From assembly GCA_028818225.1 (NCBI GenBank), contig JAPPOG010000015.1, positions 55,708-119,707 of the forward strand: DNA of 64,000 bases, given 5' to 3'. The DNA comes from Gammaproteobacteria bacterium (GTDB lineage Bacteria > Pseudomonadota > Gammaproteobacteria > Pseudomonadales > Pseudohongiellaceae). This document shows positions 28,604-37,273 of the stretch, in pieces. Position 1 is the first letter of the stretch. Each line of letters begins with the position of its first letter. Both the position numbers and the translations under genes were made by a program. Below the pieces are notes generated by a model. That model did not search any database, had not been told where the DNA came from, and saw only the letters and a program-made list of their open reading frames with translations.

Positions 28604-29392
28604 TCAGACTACTGGCGACATGCCTCCGTCAGCATTTATGGCAGTCCCGGTAACATAGCTCGCCATGCCTGAGCAGAGAAATACAATAACATCACCGGCT
28701 TCCCGTGCTTCTCCAACTCTTCCCATTGGAATTCTCGCATTAAACTGATCGTAAAACTGATCGAGGGTCAGCTCGGGATCCGTTTCAGCTGCGGCTTCCC
28801 AGCGTAATTTGTGTTGGCGACTACGCAGGAATCCAACGCAGACGGTGTTAACTCGAATGTCATGTTGCGCGAACTCAAAGGCCCAGGTCTTGGTCAATGA
28901 TATTCCGGCGGCACGAGACAGGGCGGTAGGCTGAGTACCTGCGGTAGGCGCCTTGCCACCGGGTGTGGTGGTATTACAAATGCAGCCCTTGCTTTGTTTT
29001 AAAAAGTGCAAGGCATGGCGAGTACAGTAAATGGCGCCTTTCACCTTCAGGTTTAAGTCTTCATCGAGCTGCTCATTAGTCAGGTCTTCCAGTCGCGAAG
29101 CAGACGAAGTACCGGCATTGTTCACCAGCACATCGATTCTGCTCCAGTGTTCGACTACTTTTTTGATCAGTGACTTTACCGATTCTTCATCACGCACATC
29201 GGTAGCTATACCAATAACCTCATTACCACTTTGGGAAGAGATCTCAGCGGCCACGGTATCGAGGTCGCTCTGAGTTCTGGAGGCGAGTGCAACTAACGCA
29301 CCTTCCTGTGAAAATCTTTCGGCAGCCGCACGACCAATGCCTTCGCTACCGCCAGTAATGATCACGACCTTGTCTTTAAGTTGTAAATCCAT
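28604..29392 (-). CDS. SDR oxidoreductase with altered catalytic residues
   Basis: 262 aa. The NAD(P) loop TGGSEGIG (13-20), NNAG (91-94) and C-terminal GTAINADGGMSP show a classical SDR. At the YxxxK site the sequence is PTALSRAAG, giving Thr156 and Arg160, and the usual Ser is Thr. A subfamily with S-V-S-R-A-A-G at this place exists, so this may be a distinct activity and not a dead enzyme. It lies 31 bases downstream of the membrane PQQ dehydrogenase, probably in its operon, and could act on the oxidised product. Confidence 0.8.
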   Translation of the reverse strand: MDLQLKDKVVIITGGSEGIGRAAAERFSQEGALVALASRTQSDLDTVAAEISSQSGNEVIGIATDVRDEESVKSLIKKVVEHWSRIDVLVNNAGTSSASRLEDLTNEQLDEDLNLKVKGAIYCTRHALHFLKQSKGCICNTTTPGGKAPTAGTQPTALSRAAGISLTKTWAFEFAQHDIRVNTVCVGFLRSRQHKLRWEAAAETDPELTLDQFYDQFNARIPMGRVGEAREAGDVIVFLCSGMASYVTGTAINADGGMSPVV

Positions 29393-29423
29393 AACTACTT
29401 TGTCTTATTTTTATTTTAGTTTG

Positions 29424-31781
29424 TTAGTCGGGTAATGCGTAAGCAATAACATAGCCACCTGGTGCCAGGGTTTCATCGAGGTTGTCCATTTGTGATTCCA
29501 GGCTGAGGCCGCCTCCACCACCGGGGACAGTAACAATGACATATTGTTTACCTGTTTCCGGGCTTACATAGGACATTGGCGTGGCATTAGATGAGCCGGG
29601 AAGCGCATCAGTCCATACTTCTTCGCCATTGAAAATGTTAATGGCCCGCATGGTTCTATCAACGACGCCGCCCATAAAGATGAGTCCGCCTCCGCTTACC
29701 ATGGAACCTGCGTTATAGAACATACCCATAGGCAGGGGTAGACGACTTGGAATGCCTAACGGACCCTGGTCCTTTGCTGTGCCTAATCCTCGTTGCCATA
29801 ATACTTCCTGATTCGCCAGATCCACCACAGCCATCTCTCCATAGGGAGGCTTCAAACAAGGTGTAAAAATTGGTGATAAGAAGAAGAATGAATAGGCTGC
29901 ATACGGTGTGCCTAGCTGTGTGCCCCCGATTCCGAGTATCTCATTGCCAGTAACTTCGTCTTGTGGAAATAGGCGAACGACGTTTGGATTGTGCATCGAA
30001 TTAACAACCATTAACTGGTTAACTTCATCAATGGCAACACTTCCCCAGTTCATTCCACCAGCAACACCAGGATAGAGCAGCGTTCCTCCAGTAGTTGGTG
30101 GAGTCAGAGGTCCTTCATAGCGGAGATTACGATACTGGATTCGGCAGAGTGCTTGGTCCATTGGTGTAATTCCCCACATGTCCGCTTCCCGAATATAGTC
30201 ATGGGCAAAATTTGGCATGCCAACAGAAAACGGTTGAGTTGGTGATGAAGTTTCGTCCGGTAGGTCCGTTTGTGGCACCGGTAGTTCGGCTATCTCAGTA
30301 AGGGGCTCGCCGGTTTCACGATCGAATACAAAAATTTCAGCCCGCTTGGTTGGAACGATAACCGCTTTGCGAATTTCGCCATTAATCGGGATATCAACCA
30401 GGGAAGGTTGTGATGGAACGTCATAATCAAAAATATCATGATGAGTGGTCTGGTAATGCCACCTTACTCTTCCGGTGCTGGCATCCAATGCAACTATTGA
30501 GCTCGCATATTCCTCCATGGCTTCCGTGCGATGACCTCCCCAGTAATCAGGTGTGGCGTTACCAGTGGGCAGGTAGATTAATCCCAATTCATCGTCGGCA
30601 CTGGTAAGACTCCATACATTCGGTGTGCCACGTGTATAGGTATCACCTTCCGGCGGTAATCCGGTACGATCCTCGCGGCCCATATCCCAGGCCCAGACCA
30701 GATCACCACTAATGGGATCGAAACCGCGGACAACTCCTGAAGGCTCATTGGTACGGACGTTATCAAAAACCCATCCGCCCAGAACGAGAACACCACTTGC
30801 TATAGTTGGTGGGGAGGTAACAAAATAAAAACCTGGTTCTACTTCACCCATACCAGCGAGCAAGTCGATTTCGCCGTTATTACCAAAATCGCTACAGGGC
30901 TCCCCGGTATTTTTATTAACAGCGATCAATCGTGCATCGGTAGTTGCCGTGAATATGCGTTCCTCACATATGCCCAGTGAACGAAAATTTGGTGCTTCGA
31001 AGTAAGTTACGCCTCGACAGGTATCCCAGAATCCTATGCGTGGTGTATCGATCTCCGGATTGAAGCGCCAGCGTTCTTCGCCACTATCAGGATCCAGAGA
31101 GAGAATGATGTTCTGGCCGGTACAGAGATACAGCCCGTCTCCCACCTGTATCGGCGTACCTTTGAATTCTCCCGGTACGCCGGTACGTATTTGCCACGCT
31201 CTTTCAAGCTGATCCACATTATCGAGGTTAATTTGGTCACTGGGCGCGTAGCGGGTACCTTTCTTGGTGGCCCCGTAGTGATTCCATTCGCCAGTGTCAT
31301 TATTAACAACACCAGTACCTGCAGCGCTGGGAGTGCCTACATAATAGTTTGCATTACTGATGTAGACAGCAATGAATAATACGGCTAACACACCGGCGGC
31401 AATCTTTGTTTCCTTTTTACTAAAAAGGGAAACGGGTTGTTCCTGCAATAAGCCCCGGCGCACATGCGGAAGAAGAAACCACAGGCCAATGACACTAAAC
31501 ATGGCAATTCGCGGCATTAAGGCCCAGGCGTCCAGACCAACTTCAAAAATCGCCCAAAGGTAGGTGACTATAAGAAAAATTCCGTAAAGTTGAGCGCCGC
31601 GTTTGTCTCCTTTAAATAATAAATAACTACAGGCTGCCAGCACTAAACCAGCAAGGGTGTAATAGAAAGAACCACCGGCTAACAAAAGAATTACACCGGG
31701 CCATAAGGTGAGTACGGCGATGATTGCAATTACGACCGCAAGTCCCCTTGGTCTGGAATAAGCAGACTGAGAATTTTCCAC
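29424..31781 (-). CDS. Membrane-bound PQQ dehydrogenase, glucose/quinate/shikimate family (copy 2)
   Basis: 785 aa, same layout as the gene at 20203: about five N-terminal transmembrane helices (to residue ~145), then the periplasmic PQQ propeller. Shared landmarks include WNHYGATKKGTRYAPS, DTCRGVTYFEAP, TRGTPNVWSLTSADDE and QTTHHDIFDYDVPSQP. Expected to oxidise a sugar or cyclic polyol and reduce ubiquinone. The loops around the presumed substrate site differ from copy 1. First gene of a - strand operon with the SDR. Confidence 0.9.
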   Translation of the reverse strand: MENSQSAYSRPRGLAVVIAIIAVLTLWPGVILLLAGGSFYYTLAGLVLAACSYLLFKGDKRGAQLYGIFLIVTYLWAIFEVGLDAWALMPRIAMFSVIGLWFLLPHVRRGLLQEQPVSLFSKKETKIAAGVLAVLFIAVYISNANYYVGTPSAAGTGVVNNDTGEWNHYGATKKGTRYAPSDQINLDNVDQLERAWQIRTGVPGEFKGTPIQVGDGLYLCTGQNIILSLDPDSGEERWRFNPEIDTPRIGFWDTCRGVTYFEAPNFRSLGICEERIFTATTDARLIAVNKNTGEPCSDFGNNGEIDLLAGMGEVEPGFYFVTSPPTIASGVLVLGGWVFDNVRTNEPSGVVRGFDPISGDLVWAWDMGREDRTGLPPEGDTYTRGTPNVWSLTSADDELGLIYLPTGNATPDYWGGHRTEAMEEYASSIVALDASTGRVRWHYQTTHHDIFDYDVPSQPSLVDIPINGEIRKAVIVPTKRAEIFVFDRETGEPLTEIAELPVPQTDLPDETSSPTQPFSVGMPNFAHDYIREADMWGITPMDQALCRIQYRNLRYEGPLTPPTTGGTLLYPGVAGGMNWGSVAIDEVNQLMVVNSMHNPNVVRLFPQDEVTGNEILGIGGTQLGTPYAAYSFFFLSPIFTPCLKPPYGEMAVVDLANQEVLWQRGLGTAKDQGPLGIPSRLPLPMGMFYNAGSMVSGGGLIFMGGVVDRTMRAINIFNGEEVWTDALPGSSNATPMSYVSPETGKQYVIVTVPGGGGGLSLESQMDNLDETLAPGGYVIAYALPD

Positions 31782-31895
31782 ATCAGGCTCCTTGGTACTG
31801 ACAAAAGTTTCTAAAGCAAGAGCAGGGCTTCGCCCTGAGAGTGAGCCCGAATGCTAACATACAAGCAACTGGTTGGGAGCTGTTCCTTGAGCGGA

Positions 31896-32762
31896 TTACT
31901 GCATTAGGGCATTAATTTCTTTAACTAAAGATTCTGCAGCTTTCTGCGATTCTTTGGTGACTGTAATTCGAAATGTGCCGGCAGTTTCTCCCGGAAGCCT
32001 GCGAAATGATTTCATGGATTTTGCTTGCAACACCAGTTCAGAGTTCCAGAATTTTTGTTCCAGCCGGGCTCGCCGAATTTCGCTTATTGGAATTTCAATT
32101 TCTTTGATGCTGGATTTCAACAGGCCAAGAATTGAATCATAATTTTGGTATTCGATTAGCAAATGCTCATCTTCAACATAAATCATGCCCGAAGATTCCG
32201 AGAGCCCGAAGTCATCGGAAATCTTGAATGTGACATTGGCATCATCGGTGGAGAACGATGCCATATTCGAATTCGCCAGGTTCATCGTATGCTCCGTGGC
32301 CAAGGCAACAAACTCAGGGGCATAACGAAGACCGGCATAGTGGCCGAGCATAAAAAATCCCAGGCCCAGAAGTGGATAACCGGCCCAGAAAACATCGATA
32401 CCGGTTAAAAAATTCAACAGTATGCAGAGAACGATGGTTGAAGTTGAAATGAAACAATGAGCCTTAAACTTTAACCAGAGCTCATCTTCCTTGGCTTTGG
32501 TACGCTGCTCTTCAGCCAGTAATTTTATGGCGTTATCAATCTTGCTTGCATCCACTCCCATGTCTTTGCCAATAGAGAGTAATTCTTCGTAATCAATTGA
32601 TTCTGAAGTCGATGCATTGTCCTGTTGCAAACTAAGGCGAATAATTGCCGAGACTTCATCGCTCGAATAATGACGATCCTCTACCGGTGAGTCAGATTTC
32701 TCAGTCTGGGTCTCTGTATCCTGCTCGTTGTTGTTGGGTGGAAAAGGTATGGTTTTAGCCAT
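31896..32762 (-). CDS. 2TM domain-containing protein
   Basis: 288 aa. The N-terminal ~45 residues are polar and disordered, followed by an acidic helical region with DYEELLSIGKDMGVDASKIDNAI, then two transmembrane helices (near 118-155) joined by a short loop, the 2TM pattern. The C-terminal half is a soluble beta-rich region, possibly a PH-like domain (IYVEDEHLLIEYQNYDSILG). No enzyme motif. Likely a membrane sensor or scaffold. Confidence 0.7.
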   Translation of the reverse strand: MAKTIPFPPNNNEQDTETQTEKSDSPVEDRHYSSDEVSAIIRLSLQQDNASTSESIDYEELLSIGKDMGVDASKIDNAIKLLAEEQRTKAKEDELWLKFKAHCFISTSTIVLCILLNFLTGIDVFWAGYPLLGLGFFMLGHYAGLRYAPEFVALATEHTMNLANSNMASFSTDDANVTFKISDDFGLSESSGMIYVEDEHLLIEYQNYDSILGLLKSSIKEIEIPISEIRRARLEQKFWNSELVLQAKSMKSFRRLPGETAGTFRITVTKESQKAAESLVKEINALMQ

Positions 32763-33001
32763 GGTACTCTCCGTATGAGTGCTGCTTTAGCAGTCTATTT
32801 GAGTTCGTTTTTCGGTACAAAATGATCCAATGCCTGGACAGTTTCAACAACGCTGCAAAAACTACGCCAGACATCAAAAAATTCGCGGAAATCCATGGTT
32901 TGCGCGGCTTCCCTGTGTTCCGGGTATGTAATCAAAATGGCTGCGAATGGCTTAGATTGGGGAAATATGGCGAACTTCGCCAACCGGGAGAGAATTTTCT
33001 A

Positions 33002-33373
33002 TCACGGCAAGGCCCATTGGCGACTGCCCGTTACCGTGAAGTTACCCTGTTGGGTATAAACAGTACCAGCCAGGCGGTTACCATCCACTGTACCGCGAAA
33101 ATTTACCCGTTCGGCTGTTGCCGCATCCGGAAAGTCCCATGCTTCTGTAGACCATGTAATGCGGCTACCTGCCAGGTCGATTTCCTCAACGCTAAGCTCA
33201 CTGTTTCCCATGATCGTCAGAGCAGGTTCGTCGGTAATAGTCCACGTTGTATTGCGGTCCCCTTGCTCGGTTTCAATCGTGATATCCCAAACTCCAACGC
33301 TAACGGGTGTGAAATCACAGGATGACAGGAACAAAAGAAGGAACAGGGTAGTGATGTATCGCAGAGGAGTCAT
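33002..33373 (-). CDS. Small lipoprotein, beta-rich
   Basis: 123 aa with lipobox LSSC (Cys19). The mature part alternates short strands and ends G-T-V-Y-T-Q-Q-G-N-F-T-V-T-G-S-R-Q-W, the pattern of small lipocalin-like/beta-barrel lipoproteins that measure substitution of W-D-I and G-x-I-x-G repeats. A protein of similar size and layout is encoded at 45829. Function unknown. The 240 bases between it and the 2TM gene hold no gene that I can support. Confidence 0.65.
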   Translation of the reverse strand: MTPLRYITTLFLLLFLSSCDFTPVSVGVWDITIETEQGDRNTTWTITDEPALTIMGNSELSVEEIDLAGSRITWSTEAWDFPDAATAERVNFRGTVDGNRLAGTVYTQQGNFTVTGSRQWALP

Positions 33374-33515
33374 AGGAGTAAAAATTATTCCATTGCCAAT
33401 GTATATTTTTATCGGCCGTTTTGGCCTATTTTATCCCAGGTAAAGGCCCATGTTAGCACTGGAATCCCATCGCCGCTCGAGCTAGGCTAAGTGCCAGGAT
33501 TTATAAAGAAATGCC

Positions 33516-35465
33516 ATGAATAACCCTGCCCAATCATTGATCTCGTTGCCGGTTGCCGTACTTACCAAATCATCATTTCGGCAGCAGGCTTCCCTGTTTT
33601 GGTACTCTCATCGTGAAGTGTACGGAGAGCAAGCCTACCAGCGCGCCAAGATCCTCTGGGTAGAAAAAAATCTGGCAGCAGAACCCCATCCCACTGATAT
33701 TACCTGGTTGGATGATATGGGTGCGCCTTATACCGTTGTAAAACCTTTTTACGAAACTTTTGACTGTCCCAGTCTTGGAGTAAATGTACCCCTCAATATT
33801 CAGGCAGCAATTTTACAAGTAATCGATGACTATGATCCCGAGCAACTCCTGGAAGTACTGGATTGCGATATGTTTCATTTGCGACCTGCTCCCTCAATGG
33901 AACTTGCCGAGGATGAGATCTATGTTGATTCAATCTATGAGGCCTGGCATTTGCACAGTCTGGGTGAGCGGCAGGCGATTATCAGCCCATACTTTAAAAA
34001 CCAGGGTGCCTATTATAATGGTGGATTCGTTCCAATCATTGGAAAAGCGAAAACTATCAAGCGACTGTTAGAACCCTGGGCGCAAATCCACGTCGATATC
34101 CTGACGCGCGATATTCCAGATCGCTTGAAGTGGTGGGCGGGCATGTATGCACTTCAGGCTGCCTGTGAGAACTGCCAGATTTCCATGAAGGATATCAATG
34201 GCACTTACGTTCCAGGCAAGAATGAATTAAAAGCATCTCACTATATTGCTCATTATTCTGTCGATAAAATTTTCGACAAGAAGAAACAAGGATGGCCATA
34301 TGTCAACAAGGACCAGTTTCCTGTTAACGTTTATTACAACCGTATTGCGAGCTGGTTAGGAGACCAACCTGAGAGCGATGATCCAATAGTGGTGCTGGAA
34401 GATAAGTGGCGCCATTGGATTGCCAAGTGTTTGTTAATGGAACATCCGGAAGAATCGATTACGGCAAGCCTGCTAGAGAAAGGCTACGGGAGAGAGCTAA
34501 TTGCAGATGAAATCACGCGAGCCAAACAAAGCCCTTATTTGAAAGGTGCAAGCGAGGTTCATCAACGAGAGATGCTCAAACTGGAGGATCAGAGTCATGC
34601 CGAAAGCAAGGCTGCCAATAACCAGGCGTGGTTACTGGGGCTATATGAGAAACTATCGCGACTTGATGAGAATTTTGGCGAAATACAAAGAATCCCTCCA
34701 CCGCCTTTCAAAGACTTTATTGCGGATTATGTAAGCAAGAACAGGCCGGTAATCCTGTCCGGCGCCATGGAACAATGGCCAGCGTTCCAGAAGTGGAACC
34801 TGGACTATTTTCGCCAGGCCCATGGAAACAGTATTGTCAGTATCCAGGATGGCAGAGACTCCGATCCCCATTTCGAGCGTAATCAGAAATTCCATCGTAG
34901 TGAGATCAAGTTTTCAAAATTCCTGGATCGACTGGACAGCACCGAAAGGTCCAACGATTTTTACATGACTGCTGGCAACATGAGTGAGCACAAAGACAGT
35001 CTCATTAAAATTTTTGCAGATTGCGAATCGCTCAATATTGGAGATGGTTATCTTGAGGGTCCTCCAGATGGAAGTCTGTGGATAGGCCCGCGAGGTACGA
35101 TAACACCCTTGCATTTCGACATGATTAATAATTTGTTCTGCCAGATTATGGGTCGCAAGCGCGTGCGCATGGTTCCGTCCTGGAGCATGCCCTGGGTATA
35201 CAACGATTATCATGTGTATAGTGACGTAGATGCCGCGAATCCCGACCTCTCGGCCCATCCGCTTTTTGAGAATGCGACAGTTTATGATTTTGAGATTAAG
35301 CCCGGGGAGATACTTTTTATTCCCATAGGATGGTGGCATCACCTGGAATCTCTGGATATTACAATCAGTCTCACGCGAAAGAATATGGCGGCAAAAGTAG
35401 GGCGAGCCATTGGCGCCGATTTCATAAGAGATTCCCGCAACTTTCAGTTAGGTAAAGTCGAATAA
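33516..35465 (+). CDS. Probable glycosyltransferase-JmjC/cupin_8 hydroxylase fusion
   Basis: 649 aa, cytoplasmic. The C-terminal ~240 residues form a JmjC-like cupin_8 domain: VILSGAMEQWPAFQKW opening, Fe(II) ligands His533 and Asp535 (TPLHFDMINN), and a distal His608/His609 in GWWHHLESL. Such enzymes hydroxylate protein or small-molecule substrates using 2-oxoglutarate. The N-terminal ~290 residues look like a GT-A glycosyltransferase: DCD at 116-118 followed by MFHLRPAP, YYNGGFVPIIGK near 170, and a late AHYSVDK near 250. A ~100-residue linker joins the two. The glycosyltransferase call is inference from motif order only. Confidence 0.7.
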   Translation: MNNPAQSLISLPVAVLTKSSFRQQASLFWYSHREVYGEQAYQRAKILWVEKNLAAEPHPTDITWLDDMGAPYTVVKPFYETFDCPSLGVNVPLNIQAAILQVIDDYDPEQLLEVLDCDMFHLRPAPSMELAEDEIYVDSIYEAWHLHSLGERQAIISPYFKNQGAYYNGGFVPIIGKAKTIKRLLEPWAQIHVDILTRDIPDRLKWWAGMYALQAACENCQISMKDINGTYVPGKNELKASHYIAHYSVDKIFDKKKQGWPYVNKDQFPVNVYYNRIASWLGDQPESDDPIVVLEDKWRHWIAKCLLMEHPEESITASLLEKGYGRELIADEITRAKQSPYLKGASEVHQREMLKLEDQSHAESKAANNQAWLLGLYEKLSRLDENFGEIQRIPPPPFKDFIADYVSKNRPVILSGAMEQWPAFQKWNLDYFRQAHGNSIVSIQDGRDSDPHFERNQKFHRSEIKFSKFLDRLDSTERSNDFYMTAGNMSEHKDSLIKIFADCESLNIGDGYLEGPPDGSLWIGPRGTITPLHFDMINNLFCQIMGRKRVRMVPSWSMPWVYNDYHVYSDVDAANPDLSAHPLFENATVYDFEIKPGEILFIPIGWWHHLESLDITISLTRKNMAAKVGRAIGADFIRDSRNFQLGKVE

Positions 35466-35501
35466 GTTTGCATAGATAACAAAAAATATTTTGGAGTAAC
35501 A

Positions 35502-36482
35502 ATGCAACAAAGGAGAATTGGAAAGCTTTCAGTTTCGGCAGTTGGTCTGGGATGTATGAGTATGTCTCAGGGATATGGCAGCGCTGATCGGGATGAATCA
35601 GAGCGAGCATTACATCGAGCACTGGATGTTGGCTATACCTTTCTCGATACCGCCAGTATTTATGGCATTGGCCATAATGAAACCTTGATTGGTGAAGTGC
35701 TGGGTTCACGGAGAGACGAGTTCGTACTCGCCAGTAAATGCGGAATTGTTAATAGAGATGGCAAACGCGGTGTTGATTGTACACCTGCAAACGTGCTGCA
35801 GACGCTGGATGAAAGTCTGCAACGGCTGGGCATGGAGTATATCGATCTGTATTACTTGCATCGTCGAGATCCCAGCGTACCCATCGAAGAAAGTGTTGGT
35901 GCCTTAGCCACGGCAGTTAAAGCCGGCAAAATAGGATACATCGGATTATCGGAATGTTCTTCGACAACAATTCGCAAGGCCCATGGTGAGCATCCCATCT
36001 GTGCAGTGCAGTCAGAGTATTCTTTGTGGACCCGTGATCCGGAATACAAAGTTCTGGACTGTTGCAAAGAGTTGGGGATCGGTTTTGTGCCCTTTAGCCC
36101 ATTGGGTCGCGCCTTTCTGGCCGGTGTAGTGCGCAACATCGATGAGCTGGAAGAGGGCGATATGCGCAAGACCATGCCCAGGTTCAATGATGAAAACCTC
36201 GACCACAATTTAAAACTCGTGGACGAGTTTGCAACTATCGCCAAGGATAATTCCTGCACGGCGGCACAACTGGCCCTGGCCTGGGTGATGGCTCAGGATG
36301 CTGACTTCGTGCCTATCCCTGGCACCAAGCATGTGAAGTTCGTTGAAGAAAATGCCCAGGCCGCTGACTTGACCATTAGTGAGGATGACTTGCATCGCGC
36401 AGGCGCTATTTTTGCAAACGATGCTGTATGGGGAGAACGCTATCATCCCACCCAGATGATTTCGCTTGACCCTGAAGCCTGA
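35502..36482 (+). CDS. Aldo/keto reductase
   Basis: 326 aa, (beta/alpha)8 AKR. The catalytic tetrad is complete: Asp49, Tyr54, Lys79 and His120 (DTASIYG, ASKCG, YYLHRRDP). The closing VMAQDADFVPIPGTK gives the NADPH-binding region. The closest general type is the YhdN/AKR13-like group that reduces aldehydes and ketones. It is 36 bases after the fusion gene with a GGAG ribosome-binding site, probably co-transcribed. Confidence 0.9.
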   Translation: MQQRRIGKLSVSAVGLGCMSMSQGYGSADRDESERALHRALDVGYTFLDTASIYGIGHNETLIGEVLGSRRDEFVLASKCGIVNRDGKRGVDCTPANVLQTLDESLQRLGMEYIDLYYLHRRDPSVPIEESVGALATAVKAGKIGYIGLSECSSTTIRKAHGEHPICAVQSEYSLWTRDPEYKVLDCCKELGIGFVPFSPLGRAFLAGVVRNIDELEEGDMRKTMPRFNDENLDHNLKLVDEFATIAKDNSCTAAQLALAWVMAQDADFVPIPGTKHVKFVEENAQAADLTISEDDLHRAGAIFANDAVWGERYHPTQMISLDPEA

Positions 36483-36493
36483 ACGCTTGTCGC

Positions 36494-37117
36494 TTAGTCT
36501 GGTCGATCCAGGGTGAAGGTAGATTCACCATAAACTCGTGTGTAGTCGTTATAGCCGAGGCGCCCGATGGGTAGCATCCGGGCAACATCAATCAGTCCCT
36601 CGTCGGTAATAAATTCATCGTTGACGTGAATACCCACTACTTCACCAAATAAAACCTTGTAAATATCATTTTCATTCCAGCCTGGCATGTCTACGGTTTT
36701 CAGGTATTTGCATTCCAGGTGCACTGGTGCTTCGGCAATCCGCGGTGCGGCAACCAGGGTTGAAGCGATTGGGGTTAATCCGGTCAGGGCGATTTCATCA
36801 GTTTCAGGAGAAAGCGTTGCAGAAGTCTGGTTCATTTGCTCCCGGGTATCCCAGGTAGCGAGATTGCAGACAAATTCGCCTGTTGCTTCAACATTACGGG
36901 CGGAATCCTTGGTTTTGTCATCGGCGCTCCCCACGCCCGAGGCAAACATCACCGTTGGTGGAGAATAAGAAACGGCATTAAAAAAGCTGTAAGGAGCCAG
37001 GTTAAATACGCCATTTTTATCTACGCTGCTAATCCAGCCAATTGGCCGGGGGATTACCAGGCTATTGAAAGGATTTTTTGGTAATCCGTGGTTCTTTTTT
37101 CTGGGTTCGTAGAACAT
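36494..37117 (-). CDS. Flavin reductase family protein (FMN split barrel)
   Basis: 207 aa. The start F-N-S-L-V-I-P-R-P-I-G-W-I-S-S-V-D-K-N-G, then N-L-A-P-Y-S-F-F-N-A-V-S-Y-S-P-P-T-V-M-F, is the standard flavin reductase/flavoredoxin opening that binds FMN. Later H-L-E-C-K-Y-L-K-T and a G-R-L-G-Y-N-D-Y tail also fit. It may supply reduced FMN or itself act on a small substrate. Convergent with the aldo/keto reductase (11 bases). Confidence 0.88.
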   Translation of the reverse strand: MFYEPRKKNHGLPKNPFNSLVIPRPIGWISSVDKNGVFNLAPYSFFNAVSYSPPTVMFASGVGSADDKTKDSARNVEATGEFVCNLATWDTREQMNQTSATLSPETDEIALTGLTPIASTLVAAPRIAEAPVHLECKYLKTVDMPGWNENDIYKVLFGEVVGIHVNDEFITDEGLIDVARMLPIGRLGYNDYTRVYGESTFTLDRPD

Positions 37118-37273
37118 CTTTTCCCTTTCTTTGGTTTACAAAACAGCAGGCATTATAAGAGTTAAAGCAGGAAAAGACGCAAGTTTGGCCGCCATTCTTT
37201 ATCAGTTTCTAGAATCTCAGGAACAGTGTACTCTTCCTTTTCAAACTGAATTACCGCAACTGTCGTGGCGCAT

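Noticed and set aside
32822..33325. 167-codon + strand frame across the small lipoprotein
   Set aside because: It overlaps the lipoprotein with lipobox on the other strand; many Cys and Arg in random order, no signal and no family.
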